Assembly (NCBI GenBank): GCA_000775715.1
Contig: JRWQ01000017.1
Coordinates: forward strand, 118,149-182,148
Direction of reading: 5' to 3'
DNA length: 64,000 nt
DNA from: Vibrio tubiashii
GTDB taxonomy: Bacteria > Pseudomonadota > Gammaproteobacteria > Enterobacterales > Vibrionaceae
Under the pieces are notes generated by a model, which was not told the DNA's origin, made no database searches, and worked only from the letters and a program-made list of their open reading frames with translations. The position numbers and the translations under genes were made by a program. Below, piece by piece: positions 50,171 through 59,085 of the stretch. Position 1 is the first letter of the stretch. Every line of letters starts with the position of its first letter.

Positions 50171-50224
50171 CGCCATTAAATAGATTAGCCATTGGCTCAA
50201 AGAGTCACAAAGGAAGCAACTAAC

Positions 50225-51133
50225 ATGGACCAAGAACGTTTAACCCATCTTAAGCAGCTTGAAGCGGAAAGTATTCACATCATTCGTGAAGTCGCTGCTG
50301 AGTTTGATAACCCAGTGATGATGTACTCCATCGGTAAAGATTCATCGGTCATGCTGCACCTAGCTCGTAAGGCTTTTTACCCAGGTAAGATTCCTTTCCC
50401 GCTACTGCACGTCGATACCGATTGGAAATTTAAAGAGATGATTGAATTCCGTGACCGTACCGCTGAAAAATACGGTTTTGAGCTGTTAGTTCATAAGAAC
50501 CCAGAAGGTTTGGCAATGGGATGTAGCCCATTTGTGCATGGTTCGTCTAAGCATACTGACATCATGAAAACTCAGGGTCTTAAGCAAGCTTTGAACAAGT
50601 ATGGTTTTGATGCTGCATTTGGTGGAGCGCGTCGTGATGAAGAGAAATCTCGTGCGAAAGAGCGTGTCTACTCGTTCCGCGATAAGAATCACACGTGGGA
50701 TCCAAAGAATCAGCGTCCTGAACTTTGGAAAACCTACAACGGCCAAATCAACAAAGGCGAAAGCATTCGTGTTTTCCCTCTTTCGAACTGGACTGAGCTC
50801 GATATCTGGCAATACATCTACCTAGAGAATATTGAAATTGTGCCTCTCTACCTAGCTGATAAGCGTCCAGTAGTTGAGCGTGACGGCATGCTGATCATGG
50901 TCGATGACGATCGTATGGAGCTTCAGCCAGGCGAGAAGATCGAAGAAAAAAGTGTCCGATTCAGGACTCTAGGCTGTTACCCGCTAACAGGCGCGATTGA
51001 GTCAGAAGCCAACACGCTAACCGGGATTATTGAAGAGATGTTAGTGGCAACATCTAGTGAGCGACAAGGGCGCGCGATCGACCACGATCAGTCGGGATCG
51101 ATGGAATTGAAAAAACGCCAAGGTTATTTCTAA
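50225..51133 (+). CDS. cysD: Sulfate adenylyltransferase subunit 2
   Basis: CysD with CysN makes APS from sulfate and ATP. The 302 residues belong to the ATP pyrophosphatase family, with the PP-loop [11 protein letters not shown] (34-44), [32 protein letters not shown] and [14 protein letters not shown]. The frame opens at 50192; AAAGGAAG and the family start [13 protein letters not shown] place the ATG at 50225. cysN follows after 20 bases. Confidence 0.97.
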   Translation: MDQERLTHLKQLEAESIHIIREVAAEFDNPVMMYSIGKDSSVMLHLARKAFYPGKIPFPLLHVDTDWKFKEMIEFRDRTAEKYGFELLVHKNPEGLAMGCSPFVHGSSKHTDIMKTQGLKQALNKYGFDAAFGGARRDEEKSRAKERVYSFRDKNHTWDPKNQRPELWKTYNGQINKGESIRVFPLSNWTELDIWQYIYLENIEIVPLYLADKRPVVERDGMLIMVDDDRMELQPGEKIEEKSVRFRTLGCYPLTGAIESEANTLTGIIEEMLVATSSERQGRAIDHDQSGSMELKKRQGYF

Positions 51134-51153
51134 TTAGGATCTAAGGAAAGAAA

Positions 51154-52581
51154 ATGAATAGCGCAGTTGAAGCTCAACTTGAAGAGCTTGGTATTGAAGG
51201 GTACCTAAAACAACACCAGTACAAATCACTACTTAGATTCCTAACGTGTGGTTCAGTAGATGATGGTAAAAGTACATTGATTGGCCGTTTGCTGCATGAC
51301 TCGAAGCAAATTTATGAAGATCAGTTAGCGGCAGTACATAATGATAGCCAGCGTGTAGGTACGACTGGTGAGCGTCCGGACCTAGCTCTGCTAGTTGATG
51401 GACTTCAAGCGGAGCGAGAGCAGGGGATCACGATTGATGTGGCTTACCGTTACTTCTCTACACAGAAGCGTAAGTTCATCATTGCCGATACGCCGGGGCA
51501 TGAGCAGTACACGCGTAACATGGCGACAGGAGCATCGACCTGTGATCTCGCCGTGATCTTGATTGATGCACGTAAAGGGGTATTGGATCAAACTCGTCGT
51601 CATTCGTTTATCTCTAACCTACTTGGGTTGAAGCACTTTGTTGTTGCAGTAAACAAGATGGATCTTGTCGATTATTCACAGCAGCGTTTTGAAGAGATTC
51701 GTGATGAGTACCTTGAGTTTTCTAAGAATCTACAAGGTGAGACAGATATTCAGATTATTCCTTTGTCAGCATTAGAAGGCGATAACGTGGTTGAACCTAG
51801 TCCTAACATGGCTTGGTTTGACGGTGCGCCATTGCTGGAAATTCTTGAGAATATCGATGTTGACCAAGAAAAAGAAGTTGGCGAGTTCCGCTTCCCAGTT
51901 CAATACGTGAACCGTCCGAACTTAGATTTCCGTGGCTTTGCAGGCACGATTGCTTCTGGCAGTGTCAAAGTAGGTGATGAAGTTAAGGCTTTGCCTTCTG
52001 GTAAAACATCGAAAGTTGCTCGTATTGTTACCTTTGACGGTGACCTAGAGCAGGCTCAAGCAGGCCTTGCGGTAACACTAACGCTTGAAGACGAAATCGA
52101 TATTAGCCGAGGAGATTTGATCGTACTTGAAAATGCTCAGGTTGAGTCAAGCAATCACTTGCTTGCAGACGTTGTATGGATGACTGAACAGCCACTACAG
52201 CCTGGTCGTGATTACGATGTGAAAATTGCTGGTAAGAAGACGGTCGGCCATGTTGAGGCGATTCGTCATCAGTATGATATCAACAATTTGTCAACTCACA
52301 GCGCGGTTGAGTTACCGTTGAATGGTATCGGCTTGTGTGAATGGACATTAACAGAGTCTGTGGCGCTAGATAACTATCTTGCTAGCCAAGACACCGGTGG
52401 CTTCATCATCATTGACCGTCTAACTAACGTAACAGTTGGTGCTGGGCTAGTACGTGAAAGCTTATCTAGCGTTGAAACCAAAGCGAGCAATATCTCTGCG
52501 TTTGAGGTAGAGCTAAATGCTTTAGTTCGTAAGCACTTCCCACATTGGGAAGCAAAAGACATCAGTCAGCTTCTTAAGTAG
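51154..52581 (+). CDS. cysN: Sulfate adenylyltransferase subunit 1 (GTPase)
   Basis: CysN is the regulatory GTPase of sulfate adenylyltransferase; GTP hydrolysis drives APS formation. The 475-residue protein has EF-Tu-like motifs GSVDDGKST (33-41), DTPGHEQY and NKMD, then two beta-barrel domains. There is no fused CysC kinase domain; cysC is a separate gene two positions on. Confidence 0.97.
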   Translation: MNSAVEAQLEELGIEGYLKQHQYKSLLRFLTCGSVDDGKSTLIGRLLHDSKQIYEDQLAAVHNDSQRVGTTGERPDLALLVDGLQAEREQGITIDVAYRYFSTQKRKFIIADTPGHEQYTRNMATGASTCDLAVILIDARKGVLDQTRRHSFISNLLGLKHFVVAVNKMDLVDYSQQRFEEIRDEYLEFSKNLQGETDIQIIPLSALEGDNVVEPSPNMAWFDGAPLLEILENIDVDQEKEVGEFRFPVQYVNRPNLDFRGFAGTIASGSVKVGDEVKALPSGKTSKVARIVTFDGDLEQAQAGLAVTLTLEDEIDISRGDLIVLENAQVESSNHLLADVVWMTEQPLQPGRDYDVKIAGKKTVGHVEAIRHQYDINNLSTHSAVELPLNGIGLCEWTLTESVALDNYLASQDTGGFIIIDRLTNVTVGAGLVRESLSSVETKASNISAFEVELNALVRKHFPHWEAKDISQLLK

Positions 52582-52606
52582 TGGCTTGGTAGAGTAGGGA
52601 AGCGTT

Positions 52607-54331
52607 ATGTGGCAGCAAGGATTTGTGTTGGCAATGTTACTTGGCATAGTGACGTGTCTGCTGACAACGCGAATTAAACCAAGTTTTATCTTTGCCGGGG
52701 CAGCGTTTATAGCTTTCCTTGCGGGCTTGATAGAGCTTGGCGACGTTGCCACTAATTTCACGAATTCTTCTCTACTTACTCTAGTGCTGTTGATCTTAGC
52801 ATCAGCAGCACTCGAAAAAACTCGCCTAATCAGTTGGGTGAGCCGTTCCTTGTCTACTGGCCGCTTAGGTACAGTGGTTGCCAAATTAGGCGTATCAACG
52901 GCTCTACTCTCCTCTTTTACTAACAATACCGCGGTTGTGGTGTCTTTAATCGGCGCCATTAAACGCAATCAGCAACATGCTCCTTCTAAGCTGTTAATAC
53001 CACTCTCATATGCGGCGATCTTAGGTGGCACCCTTACTTTGATCGGCACCTCGACTAATTTGATCATTAACAGCTTTGTTGAAGATGCGGGACTGCCAAG
53101 TTTAGGTTTTTTTGCTCCGACAATGATCGGCCTGTCAGTGTTGTTTGGTGGCATGTTGATCTTGATCCCTTTGAGCTATTTATTGCCCAACTATGAAGAT
53201 CAAAACCAAGATGATCTGCCCTACTTCCTCGAAGCAAGAGTAGAGCCGGGCTCTCCATTAGTGGGGCGCAGCATTAGTGAGAACAACTTACGCGCCTTGC
53301 GGAAGCTTTTTTTAGCTGAGGTCGTACGTGATGGACAGACCATGCCCTCTGTTGAGCCGGACTTTGTACTTCAGGCTCGCGACCGATTGCTGTTCTGCGG
53401 AGATATAGAAAGTGTCGCGACTCTGCAAGAGATCCAGGGCTTAACGTTGTTTGGTCAGCACCACCTTAATGGCCAGGGCTTTGTCGAAGTCGTAGTCAGC
53501 TCTTCGGCAAGCTTTTGTAATAAAACCCTTAAATCGAGCCACTTCCGTGACCGCTTTGACGCGGTTGTAGTCGCAATACGTCGAGGGCACGAGCGTCTGC
53601 AAGGTGGACTGGGTAGTATTACGCTAAATGCCGGAGACACTCTTGTACTTGTACCAGGTAAACGCTTTGAGCAAGAGCGTAGTGCTCATCGCAAAGAGTT
53701 TGTACTGGTCAATGATTTAGACTCCAGTGCCCGCTTAGATGCCAACAAGTCAGCTATGGTGATGCTTGGTTTCGCCACTGTTATTGCTCTTGCACTGCTC
53801 GAGGTGGTGCCATTGATTAAAGGCTTATCAGTATTCTTACTCGCAGCACTGTTTTTAGGTGTTATCCAGTTGAGTGAACTGCGCCGACGCTTCCCGGTCG
53901 ATATTGTCGTTATTGTTGGTTCGGCACTCTCAATTGCTCAACTTATGTTGTCGACTGGTTTGTCAGTTAGTCTTGGACAGATGTTTATTGAAGGCTTTAA
54001 TGGTTGGGGGGTATTTGGTGCCTTGGTTGCGACTTACCTGCTGACTCTAATTTTAACTGAGCTAGTGACTAACAATGCTGCCGCCGCGCTGGCTTTCCCG
54101 ATTGGCTACAGTATGGCGATCGGCTATGGCGTCGACCCCATGCCTTTCATTATGGCGGTGCTGTTTGGTGCAAGCGCTAGCTTTATCTCTCCCTACGGGT
54201 ACCAGACCAACCTATTGGTATACAGCGTAGGTAACTACAAAATAACCGATTACGTTAGAGTGGGAATTCCTCTATCGATTGTTTACTCCGTATTGGTGTT
54301 GACGCTCATTCCCCTCTTTTTTCCGTTTTAA
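52607..54331 (+). CDS. SLC13/DASS family permease with RCK_C domains, probably sulfate
   Basis: The 574-residue membrane protein has hydrophobic blocks at about 1-195 and 380-574. They flank two cytoplasmic TrkA-C (RCK_C) domains at about 205-370 (EARVEPGSPLVGRSISENNLRAL; VEVVVSSSASFCNKTLKSSHFRDRF). Transport motifs include SFTNNTAVVVSLIGAI, LIGTSTNLIINSF and LVTNNAAAALAFPI, the SLC13 Asn/Thr sites. Related proteins carry sulfate or carboxylates. Position between cysN and cysC, 25 and 12 bases away, strongly suggests sulfate uptake; no cysTWA-type ABC transporter is present here. Confidence 0.9.
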   Translation: MWQQGFVLAMLLGIVTCLLTTRIKPSFIFAGAAFIAFLAGLIELGDVATNFTNSSLLTLVLLILASAALEKTRLISWVSRSLSTGRLGTVVAKLGVSTALLSSFTNNTAVVVSLIGAIKRNQQHAPSKLLIPLSYAAILGGTLTLIGTSTNLIINSFVEDAGLPSLGFFAPTMIGLSVLFGGMLILIPLSYLLPNYEDQNQDDLPYFLEARVEPGSPLVGRSISENNLRALRKLFLAEVVRDGQTMPSVEPDFVLQARDRLLFCGDIESVATLQEIQGLTLFGQHHLNGQGFVEVVVSSSASFCNKTLKSSHFRDRFDAVVVAIRRGHERLQGGLGSITLNAGDTLVLVPGKRFEQERSAHRKEFVLVNDLDSSARLDANKSAMVMLGFATVIALALLEVVPLIKGLSVFLLAALFLGVIQLSELRRRFPVDIVVIVGSALSIAQLMLSTGLSVSLGQMFIEGFNGWGVFGALVATYLLTLILTELVTNNAAAALAFPIGYSMAIGYGVDPMPFIMAVLFGASASFISPYGYQTNLLVYSVGNYKITDYVRVGIPLSIVYSVLVLTLIPLFFPF

Positions 54332-54343
54332 AAGGACTGAACT

Positions 54344-54961
54344 ATGACTACGGAAACACCAGTTAAAGATGAAAATGTCGTATGGCATCAACACTCTATC
54401 GACAAACAATTCCGCTCACAGTTGAAAAAGCAAAAGCCTGTTGTACTTTGGTTTACTGGGCTTTCTGGTGCAGGAAAGTCGACCGTTGCAGGCGCACTTG
54501 AAACTAAACTTGCGCAAGCGGGCTATCATACTTACCTGCTAGATGGAGATAACGTACGTCACGGCCTGTGTAGTGACCTTGGTTTTTCTGAGCAAGATAG
54601 ACGCGAGAATATTCGTCGCATTGGTGAGCTTGCTAAGTTAATGGCAGATGCCGGGCTTATTGTACTATCAGCGTTTATCTCTCCTCATCGTGCTGAAAGA
54701 CAACTCGTGCGAGAGATGCTACCTGAAGGCGAGTTTTTGGAAGTGTTCGTTAATACTTCGCTTGAAGTGTGTGAGCAGCGAGACCCTAAAGGTTTGTACA
54801 AGAAAGCTCGAGCCGGTGAGATCCCTAATTTTACTGGCATTGATTCTGAGTATGAGGCACCGGTTAATCCTGAAATTGATTTGCGTGCAGGCGATAAGTC
54901 GATTGATGAATTGGTCGAGGATTGTTTGTTGGTACTAAGGGCAAGACAAATTATCGATTAA
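54344..54961 (+). CDS. cysC: Adenylylsulfate kinase
   Basis: CysC phosphorylates APS to PAPS. The 205 residues have the P-loop GLSGAGKS (39-46), [28 protein letters not shown] for APS binding, and [15 protein letters not shown]. Its presence agrees with CysH being a PAPS reductase. AAGGACT precedes the ATG. A symmetrical terminator starts right at the stop. Confidence 0.97.
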   Translation: MTTETPVKDENVVWHQHSIDKQFRSQLKKQKPVVLWFTGLSGAGKSTVAGALETKLAQAGYHTYLLDGDNVRHGLCSDLGFSEQDRRENIRRIGELAKLMADAGLIVLSAFISPHRAERQLVREMLPEGEFLEVFVNTSLEVCEQRDPKGLYKKARAGEIPNFTGIDSEYEAPVNPEIDLRAGDKSIDELVEDCLLVLRARQIID

Positions 54962-54963
54962 AC

Positions 54964-54993
54964 AAAAAAACGCTTCCTAGGAAGCGTTTTTTT
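54964..54993. terminator. Bidirectional terminator between cysC and cheX
   Basis: AAAAAACGCTTCC/GGAAGCGTTTTTT around TA is nearly perfectly symmetrical, with A-runs and T-runs at both ends. Confidence 0.95.
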
Positions 54994-55020
54994 GTATTTG
55001 AAGCTGTTGAGTGAGGATCA

Positions 55021-55482
55021 TTACTCGAAACAGATCTCGATGAAAGCATTACCCCATTGAGAAGTGAAAGGCATGATGATGATAGAGCCTTCACACTTAT
55101 GGCGAATGGTATGGCCTTTACCAGAAACAACGACAGGCGTTGCCATATCAAAGTCAAATCCACTCTCAGCAAGAATACGTTTTGCACCACCCGTTACCAT
55201 GTTGGTAATTTCACCAACCATGTCGGTCACTTCATCATTCAAGCCATTTGGACGTTCGCCAAGCATGTTCTGCATGATTTCTAATGCGAGACTTTCATCA
55301 AAGGTAATAGACATAGAGCCGCGGCTCTGTGGGCCAACCATCCCTATTAAACCTGATACATCTCCACGTGCGATTTCATCTTTTTTCACACGAGGTTTCT
55401 GTGGCTTCAGTTCCAGCGAAGCCATCGTTTTTAAAACGTTCATCAATGAAGCTAAAAACGGGTTTACAAATTCAGCGCGCAT
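55021..55482 (-). CDS. CheX-like chemotaxis phosphatase
   Basis: The 153-residue protein starts MRAEFVNPFLASLMNVLKTM and has DMVGEITNMVTGGAKRIL, the ExxN active-site motif of CheC/CheX/FliY phosphatases, which remove phosphate from CheY. It is small and single-domain, like stand-alone CheX. No other chemotaxis genes are in the window. It lies 17 bases downstream of zur and may be cotranscribed, an unexpected pairing. Confidence 0.85.
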   Translation of the reverse strand: MRAEFVNPFLASLMNVLKTMASLELKPQKPRVKKDEIARGDVSGLIGMVGPQSRGSMSITFDESLALEIMQNMLGERPNGLNDEVTDMVGEITNMVTGGAKRILAESGFDFDMATPVVVSGKGHTIRHKCEGSIIIMPFTSQWGNAFIEICFE

Positions 55483-55499
55483 AATCTTCTTCTATATCT

Positions 55500-55964
55500 T
55501 TATTTCGAATTGTCAGAGGAACAAGCCTGACAAATACCGTGTGACTCAATTACGTGATTATTGATGGCAAAGCCATGTGCTTCTGCATTCTTTGCGAGCA
55601 AGGCTACCAAATTATCGTCTTGAAGCTCAATAACGCTTTCGCATTTATCGCAAATCAACAAATGTGAAAAGTGTTTATGAGCATTACATGAAGCACATTG
55701 AATGTAACTGTTGGTTGATTCCACTCTATGGATAAAACCTTGCTCTAGCAAAAAATCCAACGCCCTATAAACCGTTGGAGGCTTTGCCTGAGGTTCACTT
55801 TCTTTCAACTCATCTAGTAGCTCATAAGCACTGGAAGCTTTTGGGCTTGCACATATTAGTTCAAATACACGCTTGCGTTGAGTTGTAAGACGTACGCCTC
55901 GGGCAGAGCATATCTCTTCAATTTGCTTCACTAATTGCAGGTCCAAACTTTTCACCATTACCAT
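55500..55964 (-). CDS. zur: Zinc uptake regulator Zur (Fur family)
   Basis: Zur represses zinc import when zinc is plentiful. The 154 residues have a winged-helix N terminus (GVRLTTQRKRVFELI, PTVYRALDFLLEQG) and a metal-binding C terminus. Cys105/Cys108 (ICDKCES) and Cys145/Cys148 (GICQACS) form the structural zinc site; Cys90, Cys93, His96, His98 and His101 may serve the sensory site. This Cys-rich pattern fits Zur rather than Fur. An in-frame second ATG at 55958 is also possible. Upstream, ATGGTATATTATTAAAAT is a possible but weak Zur box. Confidence 0.9.
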   Translation of the reverse strand: MVMVKSLDLQLVKQIEEICSARGVRLTTQRKRVFELICASPKASSAYELLDELKESEPQAKPPTVYRALDFLLEQGFIHRVESTNSYIQCASCNAHKHFSHLLICDKCESVIELQDDNLVALLAKNAEAHGFAINNHVIESHGICQACSSDNSK

Positions 55965-56037
55965 TGGACAATTTTAATAATATACCATTTTTTGCGGTTT
56001 ATCGTCGCTTTGTAGGTAATATCTTATAGTTCTGTCA

Positions 56038-56074
56038 GTACGTTACTTATTCGTGTTGTGAATATATCACGTAC
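56038..56074. promoter_or_regulatory. Long dyad in the zur-dusA gap
   Basis: GTACGT at 56038 pairs with ACGTAC ending 56074; an inner TATTC/GAATA pair lies between. The 446-base gap 55965-56410 has no supportable gene. It also holds GTGAATATATCAC (56058-56070), which is CRP-like but has a 5-base spacer. Confidence 0.4.
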
Positions 56075-56304
56075 GATCTAGAGCGATATAAGTTACCCTA
56101 TCTTCATAAAAAGCGATACTAATAACAGCATTTTAAGTACATCTTAATTACTGAGCTGTGCCCAAGATCGGCAAAATCATAGCTTTTACAGTGAGTCTAT
56201 GTTGCCAAATGATGCGTTTTATCACGTGCATGGTTTACGGAGAAGGGTCAAAGTGGTCATGCTCTTGGTATAGCGAGTAAGTTTGATTCGCTGTGGTAAT
56301 TATT

Positions 56305-56333
56305 CTGAATCTTTTCCTTTAGAGATGTATAAT
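56305..56333 (+). promoter_or_regulatory. Candidate dusA promoter
   Basis: CTGAAT, 17 bases, TATAAT, then a GC-rich CGCGCGAC, which would suit growth-rate control of a tRNA modification gene. Confidence 0.5.
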
Positions 56334-56410
56334 CGCGCGACTATTTTTTATGCCGCGTTGGAAATAGGGACGTTATTTGAAAGCGGTACTGACTGTATAG
56401 AGGTAGCTTA

Positions 56411-57415
56411 GTGTCTAATAGTGAAACGCAACAACAATTTCCGATGCAACGCTTTTCCATCGCTCCGATGCTGGATTGGACTGATCGTCACTGTCGATAC
56501 TTCCACCGTCTTTTAACTAGCGAAACACTGCTTTACACCGAAATGGTGACGACTGGTGCTATCATTCACGGTAAAGGTGATTTTTTAGCGTACAACCAAG
56601 AAGAACACCCTGTCGCCCTTCAACTGGGTGGTTCAAATCCTCAAGATCTAGCAACCTGCGCCAAGTTAGCTTCAGAGCGTGGCTATGATGAGATTAACTT
56701 AAACGTTGGTTGCCCTTCAGACCGAGTACAGAATGGTCGCTTTGGTGCTTGTTTAATGGCTGAACCTGAGTTGGTGGCAGAGTGTGTTGCGGCTATGCGT
56801 GATGTGGTGGATGTACCAGTAACCGTTAAAACCCGTATCGGTATTGACGATCAAGACTCTTATGAGTTTTTGACCCGTTTTGTGTCTACTGTGGCAGAGA
56901 AAGGTGGTTGTGAGCAATTTACCATTCACGCGCGCAAAGCGTGGTTATCTGGCTTAAGCCCTAAAGAGAACCGAGAAATCCCGCCGCTTGACTACCCACG
57001 TGCGTATCAAATCAAGAAGGATTTCCCACAGCTGACTATTGCAGTTAATGGTGGTGTTAAGACTTTAGAAGAGACTAAAGAGCATCTACTGCATCTTGAT
57101 GGTGTGATGGTTGGGCGTGAGGCATATCAAAACCCATATATCTTGGCTAATGTTGATCAAGAGATCTTCGGTTTAGATAAACCAGTCAAGAAGCGTACTC
57201 AAGTCGTAGAAGAGATGTACCCATACATCGAAAAGCAATTGTCGCAGGGTGCTTACCTAGGTCACATCACTCGCCATATGCTGGGGTTATTCCAGAATAT
57301 GCCGGGTGCGCGTCAATGGCGTCGATACATTAGTGAGAATGCTCATAAGCCTGGTTCTGGTATTGAAGTGGTAGAAGCGGCACTGGCAAAAATACCTAAA
57401 GAGCTTAATGTGTAA
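56411..57415 (+). CDS. dusA: tRNA-dihydrouridine synthase A
   Basis: DusA reduces uridines 20 and 20a in the tRNA D-loop using FMN and NADPH. The 334-residue TIM barrel starts near [22 protein letters not shown]. It has catalytic Cys101 in [20 protein letters not shown], and the phosphate-binding [25 protein letters not shown] and VNGGVKT. The start is a GTG with AGAGGT eight bases upstream. The 5' end of dusA is a known insertion site for integrative elements; none is present here. A terminator follows. Confidence 0.95.
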   Translation: MSNSETQQQFPMQRFSIAPMLDWTDRHCRYFHRLLTSETLLYTEMVTTGAIIHGKGDFLAYNQEEHPVALQLGGSNPQDLATCAKLASERGYDEINLNVGCPSDRVQNGRFGACLMAEPELVAECVAAMRDVVDVPVTVKTRIGIDDQDSYEFLTRFVSTVAEKGGCEQFTIHARKAWLSGLSPKENREIPPLDYPRAYQIKKDFPQLTIAVNGGVKTLEETKEHLLHLDGVMVGREAYQNPYILANVDQEIFGLDKPVKKRTQVVEEMYPYIEKQLSQGAYLGHITRHMLGLFQNMPGARQWRRYISENAHKPGSGIEVVEAALAKIPKELNV

Positions 57416-57460
57416 AAAATACCACTACGCATGGTTAATTTTACCTCATTGAACATCTCT

Positions 57461-57490
57461 AAAGAGCGCCCATATCAGGCGCTCTTTTTT
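57461..57490 (+). terminator. Terminator of dusA
   Basis: AAAGAGCGCC/GGCGCTCTTT around CATATCA, then T-run. Confidence 0.93.
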
Positions 57491-57528
57491 ATTCCCTTAA
57501 TTTCAATGCCTTAGAGTAAATGTAAAGT

Positions 57529-57545
57529 TTGGCACGTATCCTGAT
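57529..57545 (+). promoter_or_regulatory. Sigma-54-type promoter of pspG
   Basis: TTGGCACG-TATC-CTGAT: the -24 half is a perfect TTGGCACG, and spacing to the -12 half is right, but -12 reads GA instead of GC. It is 31 bases before the pspG start. In E. coli, pspG is driven by sigma-54 with PspF, so the fit is biological as well as textual. Confidence 0.68.
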
Positions 57546-57575
57546 AGATGGTTTGTATAAACTAAGGAGAAACGT

Positions 57576-57785
57576 ATGTTTGAACTCATCTTTATTATGG
57601 TATTTGCTGCGACATTACTGGTGACGGGTGTCACTATGGTGACAGTAATGGCGGGTGTTGCGTTTTCGTTGGTGGTTATGGTGTTGCTAGGCATGGTTGG
57701 TGCAGTATTGAAATTGCTTCCATGGCTGATTGTTATTGCTATCGGTATTTGGTTCTTCAAGTCCTATGTGGCACAACCGAGATAA
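57576..57785 (+). CDS. pspG: Envelope stress response protein PspG
   Basis: The 69-residue protein is nearly all hydrophobic, with two or three membrane segments (ELIFIMVFAATLLVTGVTMV, VVMVLLGMVGAVL, LLPWLIVIAIGIWFF), matching E. coli PspG in pattern, size and the KLLPWL block. PspG is a phage-shock regulon member that responds to inner-membrane damage. E. coli pspG is also next to dusA. AAGGAGAAA precedes the ATG. The rest of the psp system is not in this window. Confidence 0.88.
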   Translation: MFELIFIMVFAATLLVTGVTMVTVMAGVAFSLVVMVLLGMVGAVLKLLPWLIVIAIGIWFFKSYVAQPR

Positions 57786-57916
57786 TCTATACCAATCAAG
57801 TATATTAAATGGCTAGTCGCAAAAATATGAATTACTATTTGACGCATACCATACTTTTCTAGCTAGACAGCCAATATGGCTGTCTGCCTATTGTGCATAC
57901 TTGGAGAGTCAAGTTT

Positions 57917-58579
57917 ATGGGCCTAAGAGCCGCAACCTTAATGGCTGCTGTTGTTTCGACATCGGCATTCTCGGAATCAACGCTAACCACCAAAATTGGT
58001 GCTGATCTGTGGTTCCCAAAAACCAAAGTGAATGAAGTTAACCGTGAGAGTGATACCAATGCGAGCTTTAGCTTTGCCCTTGAACACCAACTTAACTATG
58101 TTCCCGATGCTCGCGTTCGATATTCGACAGTTGATGCGGACTACATGGCGTTTGATAAGCTCGATCTGACACTCTATTACCAGATTGTCGAGCATGATTT
58201 AATGCGTTTTGATGCAGGCATGACGTTCAGTGATTTGAGCAATACCAAATACATCAATGCCGACACACAGCAGAAAAAGTATTTTGATGAGCAAATCTGG
58301 GCATGGTTCGGCTATGGTGAAATCGCGGTTCCAAACACTAACCTTGATATTATCGGTGAAATTAACTTTGGTGATAATAACGGCATCAAGAGTACTGACT
58401 TAATCGCAGCTTTGCAGTACCGCTTACCGCTTGGTAGTAGTGTTCTGGCACTGCGTGGTGGCTATCGCGTTATCGATCTAGAATCGGATTCAGTTTTTAA
58501 AGTGGATGAAAACTCTCAACTGGGTAAACCATTTATTTTTGCCAATGGCTTTTTTGCCGGTGCAGAACTCTCTTTCTAG
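57917..58579 (+). CDS. Outer membrane beta-barrel protein (TIGR04219-like)
   Basis: The 220-residue precursor has a signal peptide (MGLRAATLMAAVVSTSAFSE) and alternating hydrophobic/polar strands (TKIGADLWFPKTKV, FSFALEHQLNYVPDARVRYS, LDLTLYYQIVEHDLMRFDAGMTF, ALQYRLPLGSSVLALRGGYRVI) ending in GFFAGAELSF. The terminal Phe is the outer-membrane assembly signal. I think it belongs to the TIGR04219 family but am not certain; function is unknown. The frame opens at 57893; GGAGAG and the signal peptide support the ATG at 57917. Confidence 0.78.
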   Translation: MGLRAATLMAAVVSTSAFSESTLTTKIGADLWFPKTKVNEVNRESDTNASFSFALEHQLNYVPDARVRYSTVDADYMAFDKLDLTLYYQIVEHDLMRFDAGMTFSDLSNTKYINADTQQKKYFDEQIWAWFGYGEIAVPNTNLDIIGEINFGDNNGIKSTDLIAALQYRLPLGSSVLALRGGYRVIDLESDSVFKVDENSQLGKPFIFANGFFAGAELSF

Positions 58580-58600
58580 ATGATTCCTACCTATTTTTTT

Positions 58601-58632
58601 AAAACGTCGAATTCTAAATCGGCGTTTTTTTA
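58601..58632 (+). terminator. Terminator after the outer membrane protein gene
   Basis: AAAACGTCGA/TCGGCGTTTT (one G-T pair) around ATTCTAAA, then T-run. Confidence 0.85.
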
Positions 58633-58728
58633 TACCTATTACTTATATCCCACTTTTTCATTTAGCACTTTGCTGTTGGTTGACCATGCTTAATGAGTAC
58701 ATTCGTTTTAGCCAGAGAAAGGAATCTC

Positions 58729-58959
58729 ATGACTATCAATGAACTTAGACATCTATATCGAGAGCAACAATTAGTTGAGGCTATCATTGAACCATCCGCT
58801 CAGGAGGGAAGCTGGATAGTAGAATTTCGCCATGCTCGAGGAGGCTTTGTTTTGCTCACAGACTCGCATGGAGAAGAGTGCCATTATGTTAACCTAGATC
58901 TCGCATCAAAGTCAGCAATGGCGGTGGGTTTTAAGCATGTTCGGGTTGAGTCTAAATAG
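58729..58959 (+). CDS. Small hypothetical protein upstream of cysJ
   Basis: This 76-residue protein begins MTINELRHLYREQQLVEAIIEPSAQEG and continues WIVEFRHARGGFVLLTDSHGEECHYVNLDLASKSAMAVGFKHVRVE. It has an N-terminal helix, then a probable beta-rich core and a helix, like a small soluble binding domain. I do not recognise a function. AAAGGAAT precedes the ATG; the frame opens 36 bases earlier without such a site. A similar gene is, from memory, ahead of cysJ in other vibrios, hinting at a conserved link. Confidence 0.68.
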   Translation: MTINELRHLYREQQLVEAIIEPSAQEGSWIVEFRHARGGFVLLTDSHGEECHYVNLDLASKSAMAVGFKHVRVESK

Positions 58960-59085
58960 CTAGTCTAGGTTTGTTCGTTTACTTTCTTTAATTCTAAAAG
59001 TTATAAAACATTCACTTCTATTCTTTCTTGTTATTAAAGAGAGTGGTTAATCTATCATCACGCAATGAATAGGGATGTCGAGACC

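Noticed and set aside
56057..56071. CRP site in the zur-dusA gap
   Set aside because: TGTGA and TCACG are present but the spacer is five instead of six bases.
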